Positions 34,696 through 45,651 of a stretch of DNA of 64,000 nt are shown here, in pieces; position 1 is the stretch's first letter; every line of letters starts with the position of its first letter. The DNA is taken from positions 55,864,454-55,928,453 of the forward strand of contig CM056742.1 of NCBI GenBank assembly GCA_029851415.1, written 5' to 3'. The notes beneath the pieces were generated by a model. The model did no database searches. It was not told the DNA's origin and saw nothing but the letters and a program-made list of their open reading frames with translations. A program made the translations under genes and the position numbers. Source of the stretch: Eretmocerus hayati. Lineage: Eukaryota > Arthropoda > Insecta > Hymenoptera > Aphelinidae.

Positions 34696-36503
34696 TCAAC
34701 TGTTGACATCGGTCAAACTCGACTCCAAGCTTGTGAGGTGTTGCAAAATGGCTCTTTTGAAGACGATTAGCGAGGTGGTGGTTCTCGGTAAGGTAGTGAC
34801 GGTGCGAGGCAATTTATTCCAGTAAGAGGAAGCAGAAACATAAAATGAGTTTCGTAGCGAAGAGGTGTGACAACTTGGAATGAGAAGATCGCCAGTCTGG
34901 AGTCTTGTCGATCTATGAATACTCGTGTTACAAATCTCAATAATGTTCTTCGTTAAATATAAAGTCTTATTGGTCTTCAGAATTTGAAACATAGAGCTGG
35001 CTAAGAAGTATTCTCTACGCGCCTTTACCGAGAGCCATCCTAATCGTAGACGATAGGGAGTTACATGCTCGCGCCAAGGAATGTTACCAAATACAAAACG
35101 GGTGAATGCATTTTGAGCACGCTGGAGTCTGGTATTTCGCTCGTCAGTGAGGTCGTGGTAAACGAGGCAGGCATAATTGAAGTAAGGGAGGATGAGAGTT
35201 TGGATAAGGGATTTACGTAAGGAAAAGGAGAGTGCATGCTGGTGAGGACGAAGTTGACGCAGAGTTCCAAAAACTTTTTGACAGATATGAGAAACGTGTT
35301 TCTTCCAGGACAGGTCGGCTGTCATCCAGATACCGAGATTCTTTACCTCAGACACGAACTCTATAGGCGTACCGTCGAAAGTGATTGGAGAGAGAGCACT
35401 CATATTCAGGAGTCGCAGGTTTTCGGCACTGCCCAGGATTATGACCTTCGTTTTCTTGAGGTTCAAACTCAAACCGTTGGCGATAGCCCACGAGTGGATG
35501 GCATGTGCGTCTTCCTCAATTAATCTGAGTGTCTTATCAATCTCGTAGTGACGGCAACTCCTATAGATCTGTGTGTCATCGGCGTATATCATGTGCTTGG
35601 AATAACGCAAGACTCGAGGCAAGTCATTGATGAAGATGGAAAACAAGAGTGGACCCAGAACTGATCCTTGTGGGACACCTGCAGTAGTATTTATCCAGTC
35701 AGAGATTGTTCCACCATCATCAATGACCGCCTGGCACCGGTCAGCAAGGTATGCCAGAAACCAACGCACTGTATGATCACTAACTTGGAAAGCTCGTAAT
35801 TTTTGGATGAGAATGTCATGAGGAATTTTATCAAAAGCTTTGGAGAAATCGAAAAGTACCAGAATAGTAAACATCGATTTGTCTATACCCTTCCGCACAT
35901 CATCCAACACCCCAAGCAAGGCCGTCTGAGTGCTGTGGCCCTCTCGAAACCCGGCCTGACATGGGTCGAGGAGCTCGTAATCTTCAATAAATTGTTTAAG
36001 TTGATTTGATACAACTTTCTCAAGAATTTTTGAGCACTCAGAAAGTCTTGCTATGGGCCTTAGATCAGACAAGTCCGACAGGTTGTTCGTTTTGGGGATA
36101 GGCGTGATGAGAGTACGCTTCCATAGATCGGGAAAGGAGGAACTGCTTATGCTTGAGTTGAGTATTTCCGTAAGTGGATCTATAATGGTTGGGCATGATG
36201 TGCGCAGAGTTTTCAGGGAGATGTAGTCGATCCCAAATGTCTTCGATTTCATTGAGTTAACTATGCGTACAACTTCGTCACCACTGGTAGGGGATAGTGA
36301 AAATACTGGGATACTGGATAGGCGCGATTGGGAGATTGTGTGGGGAAGTGGGTAAGGCATATGTGTTGGCGACGGACAGGAGATGGAGGCAAAGTGGGCA
36401 TTAATGGCTGCTGGGGAGAATGTTCTGAATGGGGAGGGAGGACGTGACGATACTATGCCTAGGTCGTTGAGAGAGTTCCATAATCGGTTTGAACTTTGAG
36501 CAT

Positions 36504-36508
<5 letters not shown>
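34696..36508 (-). pseudogene. Family B ORF2, RT and C terminus, frame intact
   Basis: About 600 open codons from EDAQSSNRLWNSL to SLTDVNS. RT motifs: GIDYISLKTL, FDFSKAFDKIPHDIL, GVPQGSVLGPLLFS and the catalytic YADD in HMIYADDTQIY. The C terminus has the usual SYWNKLP motif of CR1/Jockey RTs. The endonuclease is missing. With a start in the A4 3' UTR the frame continues through the A4 tail and the (TC)n tract, giving a 656-codon chimera. Confidence 0.85.

Positions 36509-36570
<62 letters not shown>
36507..36570. repeat. (GA)n tract
   Basis: GA tract between the truncated 5' end of B and the tail of A4. Confidence 0.95.
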
Positions 36571-36573
<3 letters not shown>

Positions 36574-36908
36574 ATTGATTCCCTTTATTCGCCTGGTGGC
36601 AAAAGTAAAAATACAATTAAATGAGATACATATAACGGTCATAATCAACATATAAGTATTATACAATTTGCCATTTTGGTCAAGAAAATTTCATTCATCA
36701 CAGAAAGTGACTAGTCATTGAAAAGGCATCGAAAGATGCGCACGAGTCAAAATAAATTAGGTAATTAATTAATCGAGGTACATCAGTACATATAAAAAGA
36801 CAGACATGGGCCCGGAAACTATCACAGATTTAAGAGTTATGTGACAGGTAAGCCACGTAAAACTCGACTAAAACCAGAAAAAGACTAATTGAAAAGAGCC
36901 CAAGCCTA

Positions 36909-39836
36909 TCAGAGATTGAAGTACTGTTTCTGGTCCACGTCAATCCTCCGGGAGGGTTGCGACAAGAAAAATTCTTTTAGAGCGTCTTCAAAAAGTGAGA
37001 TTTTTTGAATTTGCCGAAAGCCCGAAGGGAGAAAGTTCCACAAGTGAGCACATTGAACCTGGAAAGATCTTCTACCATATTCAAGTCTCATATTGGGAAC
37101 TTTGAGTGTCCGCTCTTCTGCATCACCACGTGCGGGGCGTTCAGATTGGTACCTGGTAAACATCGCAGCTAGGTAGCCAGGTTCTCCTAAGTGCATGATC
37201 TTATGCATCAAGAGAGCTGCGAAGTACATTCGCCGCGAATCAGTACGTAACCAGCCCAAACGCTCCCTAAACGGGGTGATATGCTCGTCTCTCCTGAGAT
37301 CAAAAATATATCTCACACATGAATTGCTTAGTCGTTGTATCCGTTGCCGCTGTTCGTCCGTGGCGTCGAGGTACACGACCGTACAGTAATCCAAATGCGG
37401 TTGAACAAGTGACTCGACTAGGCGAATTCGGAGAGGTCTGGTGATACACGCCCTAAAAAACCGCAAACCATATAGGGCTCTGTTGACTTTTTTGGTAACT
37501 TGATCGATGTGCGGTTTCCACGTTAGTTCGCTGTCAAGTGTAACACCAAGACTGACGACCGTATCACTGAATGGGACAAACACTCCATCCTGTATCTCAA
37601 CCCCTGGCAAGTTCATTCGTTGCAAGTCTCTAACGTTCCGGTCGGAACTGAAAAAGATTGCCTTGGTCTTGCCAGCGTTGAGGCGCAGGTCGGAGTTCCT
37701 AGCCCATTCAGCAACGAGTCGCCCTATGTCTCCCAGTCGAGCAATCCCCTCCTTGATGTTCTTCTTGTCAACTTGAAGATAGATCTGAAGATCATCTGCG
37801 TAGAATATATGGTTCACTGACTTTCCATTCAATAGCCCGGGCAAATCATTCACATACAAGCTGAAGAGGAGAGGCCCAAGAACGGACCCCTGCGGAACAC
37901 CCAGGTTGGTTTCGAGCCAATCAGATTTACCTACTTTAGAAGTGATTTGTTGGGTGCGACCCTGTAAATATGATTTTATCCACAGGAGAGCCGATCTCGA
38001 GAAGCCAATGTGTCGTAGCTTCCTCAGCAGCTTGCATGGTGAGATTGTATCGAATGCTTTGCTAAAGTCGAACAGTAGGAGCAGAGTGATCTTCTTTCTG
38101 TCAATTCCCACTCTGATGTCGTCTGTCAACTTGAGCAGTGCCGTCTGGGTACTGTGATGTTGCTTGAAACCAGCTTGGAAGGGATCAAGTAGATTCTCAA
38201 TTTTTAAATACTCCGTGATTTGGTCATGTGCGATTTTTTCCAAAACCTTGGAGAGGAAGCACAGCAGCGCTATGGGACGGAAATCCGAGACCGTTGATGG
38301 AGTGGCAGTCTTCTTTAATGCGATCAGCTGCGCTTGCTTCCAAGCCTCGGGAAAAATGCTGTGAGCGAAAGAGGAGTTAAAAATATGTACAATAAGATCA
38401 CCAATAGCCGGGAGAGCTTTCGCGATCACACTTTGAGGTATTCCATCCGCTCCACGGGCCTGCGAGGAGAAATGTTTGATGGCAAGGACTCCATCAGTGA
38501 AATTTGTGGGCTTAAATTTAAACCCCTCCTCTGGCGCCGAGTCAATATCGTCCATTGCTTCTTCAATATTTTCGTGGGGCGAAACGGAAACCCCCGCAAA
38601 GTGTGCGTTTAACTCATCCGGTGTGGAACCATGAAGTTCCTCCTCTTTGCTCTTAGGCAAGAGGCCGAGGTTGCGCATTTCCTTCCAGATGTTCTTCTGT
38701 TGATCGAGAGCGTCAGAAAGATGACTTTGAAGGAAGGAGTTACGCTCTCGTTCGATGCGCAAGTCAACCTCTTCACTGAGCCGAAAGTACTTATTTTGAA
38801 GCTCAGGACACTTGCGCTGGTTACGTTGATTCCGCTCCCAGCGCCTGCGCGTCGCGTCTCGCTCCTTTATGAGTACCCGCAGCTCAGGACCAATCCAGGG
38901 AGCGTCATTTTTTCGCGGATTAATAGTTTTCTCAGGAGCTAATTCATCTATAACGGTCTTTAAATTTTTATTCAAGCAGTGAATTGCTCTTTCCAAACTG
39001 GTTTCGGCATTTTCAAGAGCTGTCCAGTCGCAGCGAAGCAACCGGTCATTCAATATCTCCGGAGTGATGTTACGAAAATCCCTGTAGGTGAAGGAATTTT
39101 TTGGCGGAGAGGGACTGAAGACGTTGATGGTGACGTCAATGACCGAGTGCCTGCCGAAACTGGGCAGGAGTCTGTTTTGGAAGTCAGTAACGATGTCATT
39201 GTCATCTACGTAGATGTGGTCAATCCATGTATGAGATGTATTGGGGGTGTGTTGGTGAGTCGGGCCATGCTGCACTATCTGCAAGGCAAGTTCTTCTGTC
39301 AGTGCAGTCAGTGTCTTGGTGTCAGGGTGAGCAGTGTCTAACAAATCCGCGTTCAGATCTCCCATTATAATTTTATGACTATAATCCCCACACAGTCGGC
39401 GTAACGAGCCAAACAGACCGTCATCCTTCTGCATGGCGATTTTCGGGGGTCTGTAAATTACCACGACTAAGGTTGGAGGGGAGTTACCCTGCTGTACGCT
39501 ACAGAAAAGAAATTCAGGAACTCCAGGTTTCCCTGGGCCAAAAGTTTTAGACGAAATTAGCTTCTCTACCTTGAAATCATTGCGCACATACAAGGCAACC
39601 CCACCACCCTCCCTGTTGCGATCCTGTCTCAACAGCGAAAAACCCGGTATCTGAACGAGACTGTCATCCACATACTCATCTAGCTTCGACTCAGCCACCC
39701 CAAAAAGATGATAGGAGGGATCGTTAGCAACAAGCAGGCGCAGATGCTCAATCTTATCCGTTAAGGAATTAAGATTGATAAACCCCGCCTTTAGGGAACT
39801 ACCTCTCCCTTCTGACTCCCCGGCAGCCGTGTTTAG
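36909..39836 (-). CDS. Family A ORF2 (A4): intact EEP endonuclease-RT
   Basis: There are 975 codons from the one after the ORF1 stop to QKQYFNL. In this numbering, the EEP opening INLNS is near residue 20, VAES near 45, MGDLNAD near 157, WIDHIYVDD near 200, FDFSKAF near 587, GVPQGSVLGPLLF near 645, and the catalytic FYADD near 675. No ATG occurs before the catalytic Asn and Glu of the endonuclease; the first methionine is in IAMQKDDG, near residue 120. Expression therefore probably needs readthrough of the preceding UGA or a non-AUG start. It may be competent, although its ORF1 is disrupted. Confidence 0.85.
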   Translation of the reverse strand, partial: LNTAAGESEGRGSSLKAGFINLNSLTDKIEHLRLLVANDPSYHLFGVAESKLDEYVDDSLVQIPGFSLLRQDRNREGGGVALYVRNDFKVEKLISSKTFGPGKPGVPEFLFCSVQQGNSPPTLVVVIYRPPKIAMQKDDGLFGSLRRLCGDYSHKIIMGDLNADLLDTAHPDTKTLTALTEELALQIVQHGPTHQHTPNTSHTWIDHIYVDDNDIVTDFQNRLLPSFGRHSVIDVTINVFSPSPPKNSFTYRDFRNITPEILNDRLLRCDWTALENAETSLERAIHCLNKNLKTVIDELAPEKTINPRKNDAPWIGPELRVLIKERDATRRRWERNQRNQRKCPELQNKYFRLSEEVDLRIERERNSFLQSHLSDALDQQKNIWKEMRNLGLLPKSKEEELHGSTPDELNAHFAGVSVSPHENIEEAMDDIDSAPEEGFKFKPTNFTDGVLAIKHFSSQARGADGIPQSVIAKALPAIGDLIVHIFNSSFAHSIFPEAWKQAQLIALKKTATPSTVSDFRPIALLCFLSKVLEKIAHDQITEYLKIENLLDPFQAGFKQHHSTQTALLKLTDDIRVGIDRKKITLLLLFDFSKAFDTISPCKLLRKLRHIGFSRSALLWIKSYLQGRTQQITSKVGKSDWLETNLGVPQGSVLGPLLFSLYVNDLPGLLNGKSVNHIFYADDLQIYLQVDKKNIKEGIARLGDIGRLVAEWARNSDLRLNAGKTKAIFFSSDRNVRDLQRMNLPGVEIQDGVFVPFSDTVVSLGVTLDSELTWKPHIDQVTKKVNRALYGLRFFRACITRPLRIRLVESLVQPHLDYCTVVYLDATDEQRQRIQRLSNSCVRYIFDLRRDEHITPFRERLGWLRTDSRRMYFAALLMHKIMHLGEPGYLAAMFTRYQSERPARGDAEERTLKVPNMRLEYGRRSFQVQCAHLWNFLPSGFRQIQKISLFEDALKEFFLSQPSRRIDVDQKQYFNL

Positions 39837-39839
39837 TCA
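39831..39839 (-). promoter_or_regulatory. Candidate UGA-CUA readthrough site, A4
   Basis: In element sense the ORF1 stop reads CCC UGA CUA AAC and the ORF2 frame is the same. UGA followed by CUA is a known leaky stop context. A7 has the same arrangement. Confidence 0.6.
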
Positions 39840-40664
39840 GGGTGTCCCCACCGATGCTGCTGTCGAATTTTTACTCTGATTTGGAATGGTAGAGCCATTT
39901 CTGGCACTATCCAATGACTCAGGAGTTGGTTTTGGGACTATTCGACACGCCGTTTGAATGACCCGTAGCTCAGTGAGGGACTCGAACGCATACGCTCTCT
40001 CGCCATTTTTACGCCTGACCCAGAAGCGTCCACCGCTGTGCCAAACATATTTGAAGCCTAAGCCCCGTGCGAGTGGCCTCAAATGAACATATTCCTTATA
40101 TTTTTCACGGGGTAACATCTCATTGATGTAAATCTTTCGGTCTGGCACATGGGCTTTTGCTTCAGGGTCAACCAATGTGGGCTCAATCTTATTAGTTGTA
40201 AAGTAATTGTTGGCGATCGAGCGCTTGGCTCTCATCACCTCCCTGGCTAGACGGCTGCACGAGAGTTGGACTAGGCAAGATGGAATAGAACGTGAGCGGG
40301 TATCCGGGGCTTGAGGCGATGAATTGGTTGGTCTATTGTCATGCATTGGATTTTCCTTCCCAGACACGCGCCGGGGCTGCAAAATACGAACATCAGTGAT
40401 GTTTTCCCTCTTCAGCGAGGGAAGGATGGACTTGAGTACTGCATAGGAAATATTACATACCTCTTCCTCCGAGGCAGTAGAGTCTTTTTTCAAAGCACCG
40501 GTTATGATTAATTGGCTACACTCAAGACCTTCACCCCCGAGTTCAGTACTCTGCCGTCCAGCTAGTGAATGGTTAGAAAAATCCATTCGAACTTGCGGAT
40601 CTGGCCCGGAAGATTGATGTGGAAGTTTGTGACGAGGTAAATCGCCACACGCGCTAGAATCATA
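39837..40664 (-). pseudogene. Family A ORF1 (A4), C-terminal part
   Basis: It encodes a linker (HQSSGPDPQ), the segment CSQLIITGALKKDS, and a domain ending in KYVWHSGGRFWVRRKNG and VIQTACR. I read this as the FP-C-like domain of CR1-type ORF1. The frame is open to the TGA at 39837-39839. The N-terminal half lies beyond the foreign insert, so no complete ORF1 can be made from this copy. Confidence 0.75.
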
Positions 40665-41345
40665 TAATGAGCCATAAGCAGCCGAAAAGTAGAAGGAGCG
40701 CGAAGAGAGAGAGAGAGAGAGGAAAAGAAAGATCAGCTGTCATCACCGGCGCCGTCGTCGTCGTCGTCGTTGATGGTCAGCTTGGCGCGAGCCGTGGAGA
40801 CGAGTAGCCACGATCCGACGGGCGGCGTAAATATCCGCGCGCGGGAATGTGTGCGTGCGTGAGTGCGTATTGCGACCGGCCCCGGTTGTCGGCCACGTGC
40901 GGGATGTGAAGAGTGTGCCCCAGGTGTGCAGCGTAGCCGAGGAGCCGATCCAGCCGAGCCCTGGTCAACGAAATACGTAGCGCAACGTATACGGGGATAT
41001 GTCGGTTAGGATGCGAGGCCCCGGCCCGGGTTGTATGCGGTATGGTGAGTCTCTCTCTCCCTTCGGAGCGTTCTCTCTCTCGCGCGTTAGGTAGACTTAT
41101 TATTGATGCGAAATAAACGCGTAATATTTATATGTCCTTTTATATGAATATCTTCTTTATGTATTTTTATGTTAATAAATTATCGGAGATCACGGAGTAG
41201 TGATCCACAGCCAATATAAAATCTAGCGTCTGAGTAAACGTCATTTATCAGTTATATTTATATACATAGGGATTGAACTCATTCCCCCTAAAATTCCTCA
41301 TCCCTTTAGGTTGAGATGAAGCAGATACGGGTGATCATTCAAGGC
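40665..41345. other. Foreign block inside A4 ORF1
   Basis: GC-rich part with a (GTC)n/(CGT)n run and a short GA tract at about 40707-40722, then AT-rich sequence. A hairpin-like cctaaa...tttagg lies near 41288-41311. No ORF or clear target duplication was seen. It could be a solo LTR, a deleted element or a rearrangement. Edges are approximate. Confidence 0.4.
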
Positions 41346-41348
41346 TCG

Positions 41349-42135
41349 TTACCCTATCTCAAGCTCAGAAATGGAAGACTTAATTTCATTACTAACATTA
41401 GATTTTCGCAGAGTGCCCTGGTTATCTTTCAGAAGATTAGTCAGATGTGAGATCTGGCTCTTCATCAAAGTATTCTCCTCAAGAAGCAGCTCACGATCTA
41501 GGCGAAACTCCTCCAGCTTGGAGTTTTGCTTCTCTATGAGTGCCTCCAGAGATGACATGCGCGCTAACAGTTGATCACTCGCCGCACTCACTGCTGGTGT
41601 GGGTGATGAGGAGGAGATGGCGGCGTCGTGTCGCTTCTGGAGGGACATTATTTCGTCGAGCCGCTTCTGAGTTAAATCGTTTTGATGAAAAAAGAGATCC
41701 AGAGCACTCTGCGAATTAAAAACCCACTTATCTCTAAGAAATTCCGGTGTTGGCGTCGTTGCTGGACTCGTCGGCTGTACTGATCTTCTGTCTCTCCCGT
41801 CCTGGGACATTCCACAGCCATTTCCTGAGGATGTTGAGGGAAACGGTTGGGATGTGCCAATGTCCTGCGTCTCTGCTGTTTGAATTTTCACGCCACTGGT
41901 GGCAAGTGTTGAGGTGCTGCCACCGCTGCAAGTTGGTAGTGCAGCAGACGACCACCGCTGCTCGTCATTCCTCGCGGCATGAAGAGAGCCTCTGGTGGTA
42001 GGGGGCTTCTCGTTGCGGCCGGTGACAGTGGTCCGCGGGGCAAGGGGAGATATCCCCGTCTTGCCGCGAGAGCTGAGACGCGCCTGCGTGATGGTAGACA
42101 GACCACTCACACCAGCACGCACACCGGTGTCCTCT

Positions 42136-42174
<39 letters not shown>

Positions 42175-42393
42175 ATTCTTCGTGCTGTGTCGAGCATTCA
42201 AAACCTTCTGCTTGACTGCACCCGGCGACGTTTTAGTGGATGAATTTTTGCTCACCTCATGACACGCCACGCAAAACCACGTGTTGTTCGATATTTTTGA
42301 ACATTTTGCGTGGGTGAACCGTTTGCAGATGCTGCATTGTTTGCTGCCATGACGCAGGATGGTGTTGCATATGTGGCAGGTGTTGTCGCCCAT
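41349..42393 (-). pseudogene. Family A ORF1 (A4), N-terminal part with PHD-type finger
   Basis: It starts MGDNTCHICNTILRHGS. A Cys/His cluster (CHIC, CSICKRFTHAKC, CVAC) fits a PHD-type finger. It is followed by a Ser/Pro/Thr-rich region and a coiled coil (LLARMSSLEALIEKQNSKLE). An internal (GA)n tract (element sense; TC on the plus strand at 42140-42173) lies after the finger, encodes Arg-Glu repeats, and coincides with a frame change. A1 lacks it. Confidence 0.75.
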
Positions 42394-42687
42394 TGTGTGA
42401 CAGCAGACAGCAGCAGTATAGTAGAGAGCAGCAGACGACAGCCGGGCATGCGCAGGATGGTTGGTTTCGGCGCCAATATCTGCCGACTGGTTGTTTTTGT
42501 CAGATTGCAGAAATTGGAATAATTCCTCTCAGGCTCGGGTTGGAGCCATGCAGTGATGCTCCGAAAGTATGAGCCTGCGAGAGGAAATCCAATCTGCAAA
42601 AAGTTGCCACTCGGGACAAAGTTTTGTTGGTGAGAAACGACATTCAACACGGAGCGATGAAGAGAGCGTGTGGTTGTACTCACCGTG

Positions 42688-42694
42688 AGAGAGA

Positions 42695-42781
<87 letters not shown>
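42688..42781. repeat. (GA)n tract, longest in the window
   Basis: About 94 bp, nearly pure, between the 5' end of full-length A4 and the 5' truncation of C7. Confidence 0.95.
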
Positions 42782-42784
<3 letters not shown>

Positions 42785-43461
42785 AAGAAGAGGACGACCC
42801 CAGCATGTCAGTCATGCGGGGACGAATGGGATGACGCCGAACATGCCCTGTTCAAGTGCAGCAACACCCGGAGAGAGCGCGCCGAGCTGGATGAATGGCT
42901 GGGTGCTCAACTAACACCTGAGAATCTCGTCCCGTACTTGCTCCGCAACCAGGAGACATGGGATAGACTCACCGGATACATCAAGCTGGTGATGACCCGC
43001 AAAGAGGAGAAAGAGAGGGAAGTAAGGCGCCTCGAAGCAGGCGAATCACAGTGACTCTGCCGATTGAAACAGAAGAGGCCCAAATGATTCCAGGAGGAAT
43101 CTGATGCACTGAAGAGGGAAGAGAGAAGAAAGAAGATGAAGAATGAAGAGATGGAAGAAGATCGAAGAAAGGGAAACAACACCTGCGAGTCGTGAGAAGA
43201 GAGACGCTCGATCCTGAGCGCGAAAGCCGCCGGCCCTGAAGTAATGCTCACGCGGTGCCGGGGCCGGATTGGTAAGTTGGTGGATCTCTCCCTTGTCCAA
43301 TGACCGGCGCCAACGGAGAAGGAAGAGAGGGTTTACCCGGTTCGGATGGCCGTATCGATGCGGATTCCAGCCCGGGACTGTTGGGGAGGTGCTGGCCAGC
43401 CGTGTTTGGCTGACCGGTGCCTCTCCTTCGTACGTCGCAGCGTATTTGCCCTACAACCACC

Positions 43462-43488
<27 letters not shown>
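42782..43488 (+). mobile_element. Family C copy C7, 5'-truncated
   Basis: Contains the last 90 or so codons of ORF2 (FKKRTTPACQSCGDEWDD to EAGESQ, stop near 43053), a purine-rich 3' UTR of type II, and a poly(A) of about 26 bases before (GA)n and C8. Confidence 0.9.
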
Positions 43489-43493
<5 letters not shown>

Positions 43494-43763
43494 GAGAGAG
43501 AGAGACCCCGTAGGGGGCTTTGGGTGTGACCTTAGGGTTGCACTTGGAGCTTGAGGGAGTGACGCCCCTCCGGACCCGAGTCCTACACTCACACTAACAC
43601 ACACACTACACTCTACACGCACCATACTTACGCTTGCTCAAGCATTACACAGACATACCAACATTATACAGAACACGCATCACACAACACACCACACCCG
43701 TGCTGGTCTGGTCCGGGGTCGGCCAGCATGCGATTCCAGGCCCTGGAAAAAGAAGAAAGAAGA

Positions 43764-45651
43764 AGATGTCCAGCATTGACGGCAAGAATTCCCCAAGTAA
43801 AGCGGGGCCCCATTGGGATCTTGGGGGGGGGGGGGGCGCCCAACGATGCAAAGCGCGCTACCAGTGGCACACTTGGCTGGTGGACTCACGCGTAAAGCTA
43901 CAAGCGATGGAAATACGCCTCTGGCGAAGATAGTTGGAGCAAAGGACCAACACCAGAAAGGAGTAGACCTCACCCCGAACAGCAGGAAGAGAAAGGGTCT
44001 GGGTGAGGAAGTAGATAAGCGAACGCTGAAACAATCGAAGCTCACATTCTTGAGCCAAAAAGAGAAGAACGCGAAGGTTGCTGCAGAAGCGCAAGCGGCG
44101 GCAGACAAGCTTATGAAGATCAACCCCGCGATCAAGATCCAGCTTACGCAAGACAAGAACAAGGGAGACGATACCGCCGATTCCAGCTCGGATTCAGGGG
44201 ACTCTAACACCACCACGGAGTCCCAGAAGTCAGAAGACACCCTGACATCCAAGGGCTGTGACCGTGGACTCGAAAAAGGTCAAAAAACACCGGAGGATAT
44301 GGACATCGATCGGTTCCCCACACCTGAGAAGGCCAGTCGACAAAGAAGTGGAGACGAGGCCCCCGATCTAATGGAAGGATGGAGGGACTTGAAAATGTGC
44401 CGAGAACAGATGGAGGAGAAGACTCATCTTCTCCTCGACCACCTGAACTTGGTCATAGGGATAGCCGAGTCTGCTTCCAACATCCCAGAAGGAACTCGGG
44501 GCGACATGGAAGAGCTCAAGAAGATTGGCCACGCTCTCGAAGGCCTACTTGCGGCAGACAAAGGGAAGAGAGCGGCTTTCGAGACCACACTTCTCGAAGT
44601 GGAGAAGACCCTAAAATTGAAGAGGAGTGCACAGCCCTCTGGGCCAGCCGCGTCGGGAAGCGGCACACAGGGAAGGGGGGCGAATAAACCGGAATTGCGA
44701 CAAGGGAAACAGCACGATACGAAGAGGACGCGACGCGGACATCCATCGGGAGCCCTCGAAACACCGCGCTCGAAATCGACTCCTAATAGGCCCAAGCAGG
44801 ACGGGCCTTGGCAGGGAGTGGTCTCTAAGAGAAATACGAAGAGGGCAAAGAAAAGCGGTCGATCAAGTGACACCGCTGGAAAGAAGGCAAAGATGAAGCC
44901 AAGACGAGCGAAATCCGACGCCGTTCTCGTCACGGCAAACCAAGGTGGGTTAAGCTACGCAGATATGCTGCGCAAGATAAAGACGGATGACCTTAATGAA
45001 GAAGTGGGCTCTAAAGTCACGGGCATCCGCAAAACACAGGAAGGACAAATCCTCATTGAACTGAGGAAGGGCACCGACGCTGCAGCCATCAAAGCGGCTC
45101 TGACACCAGTCGTCGGGCAAGAAGGGGCCGTCCACTGCCTCGCAAATAGCATGACCCTCGAGGTTCTCGGAGTCGACTACGATGTCGACAAAACTAGAGT
45201 GCAGAAGGACCTCGCGAAGGCCCTACCAGAAAACGAGGATGGAGCCATAATAGTTAAGAGCCTGCGAAACGGCTCCCGAGGCACCCAAACAGCGGTTGTG
45301 TCCATCCCAGCGAGGCTCGCTCACCGCCTCCTGGACTGGAAAGAACCCAAGGTGGGATGGAGCAGAGTGAGAATCCGCGAGAAGGGAGGCATCCCACGCT
45401 GCTATAACTGCCTAGAGTATGGCCACAAGGCCTCAGGCTGCAAAAAAGAGAAGGCAGAGGAACGTCAACCGAAACTCTGCTTCCAGTGCGGTGAACCAGG
45501 ACACCTCGCCGCTACCTGTAGAGAGAAACCAAAATGCCTCAGCTGCGTGGCTATCGGAACCAGATCTGACCACAGGTCGGGCTCCAGCAACTGCACAGCC
45601 TACCAAAATGCGAGGGGGACATATAGACGCAGGGGGGGAAGAAATGGCTAA
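43764..45651 (+). pseudogene. Family C ORF1 (gag, C8), start shifted by a G run
   Basis: The best family start is probably the ATG at 43764 (MSSIDGKNSPSKAG). A run of 14 G at about 43823-43836 puts that start out of frame with the main body, which is open from 43813 to 45651 (612 codons). The body has a Lys/Ser-rich N-terminal part, a helical segment (DLKMCREQMEEKTHLLLDH), a conserved gag core (YADMLRKIKTDDLNEEVGSK), and three zinc knuckles from about residue 530 (CYNCLEYGHKASGC, CFQCGEPGHLAATC, CLSC...H...C). It should coat element RNA. The G run may be an assembly error. Confidence 0.75.

Larger units (their letters stand above)
34401..36508 (-). mobile_element. Family B copy, 5'-truncated CR1/Jockey-superfamily element
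   Basis: The left end has a (TTGA)n tail next to TTTATT and a hairpin near 34439-34464 (GGGAC pairing with GTCCC). The 3' UTR includes a (TA)n microsatellite. The right end is cut by a (GA)n tract within ORF2. The RT differs strongly from family A. Confidence 0.85.
36571..42687 (-). mobile_element. Family A copy A4, nearly full length, split by an insertion
   Basis: The tail at the left, an intact ORF2, the ORF1 C-terminal part, foreign DNA at about 40665-41345, the ORF1 N-terminal part and the 5' UTR lie in the right order on one strand. The ORF1 parts do not overlap. The right end abuts a GA tract, as A1 does. Removing the insert leaves about 5.4 kb, my estimate of the full family A length. 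Confidence 0.75.

Noticed and set aside
40777..40968. Possible small gene in the block inside A4 ORF1
   Set aside because: 63 codons in GC-rich DNA with no motif, neighbour or splice support.
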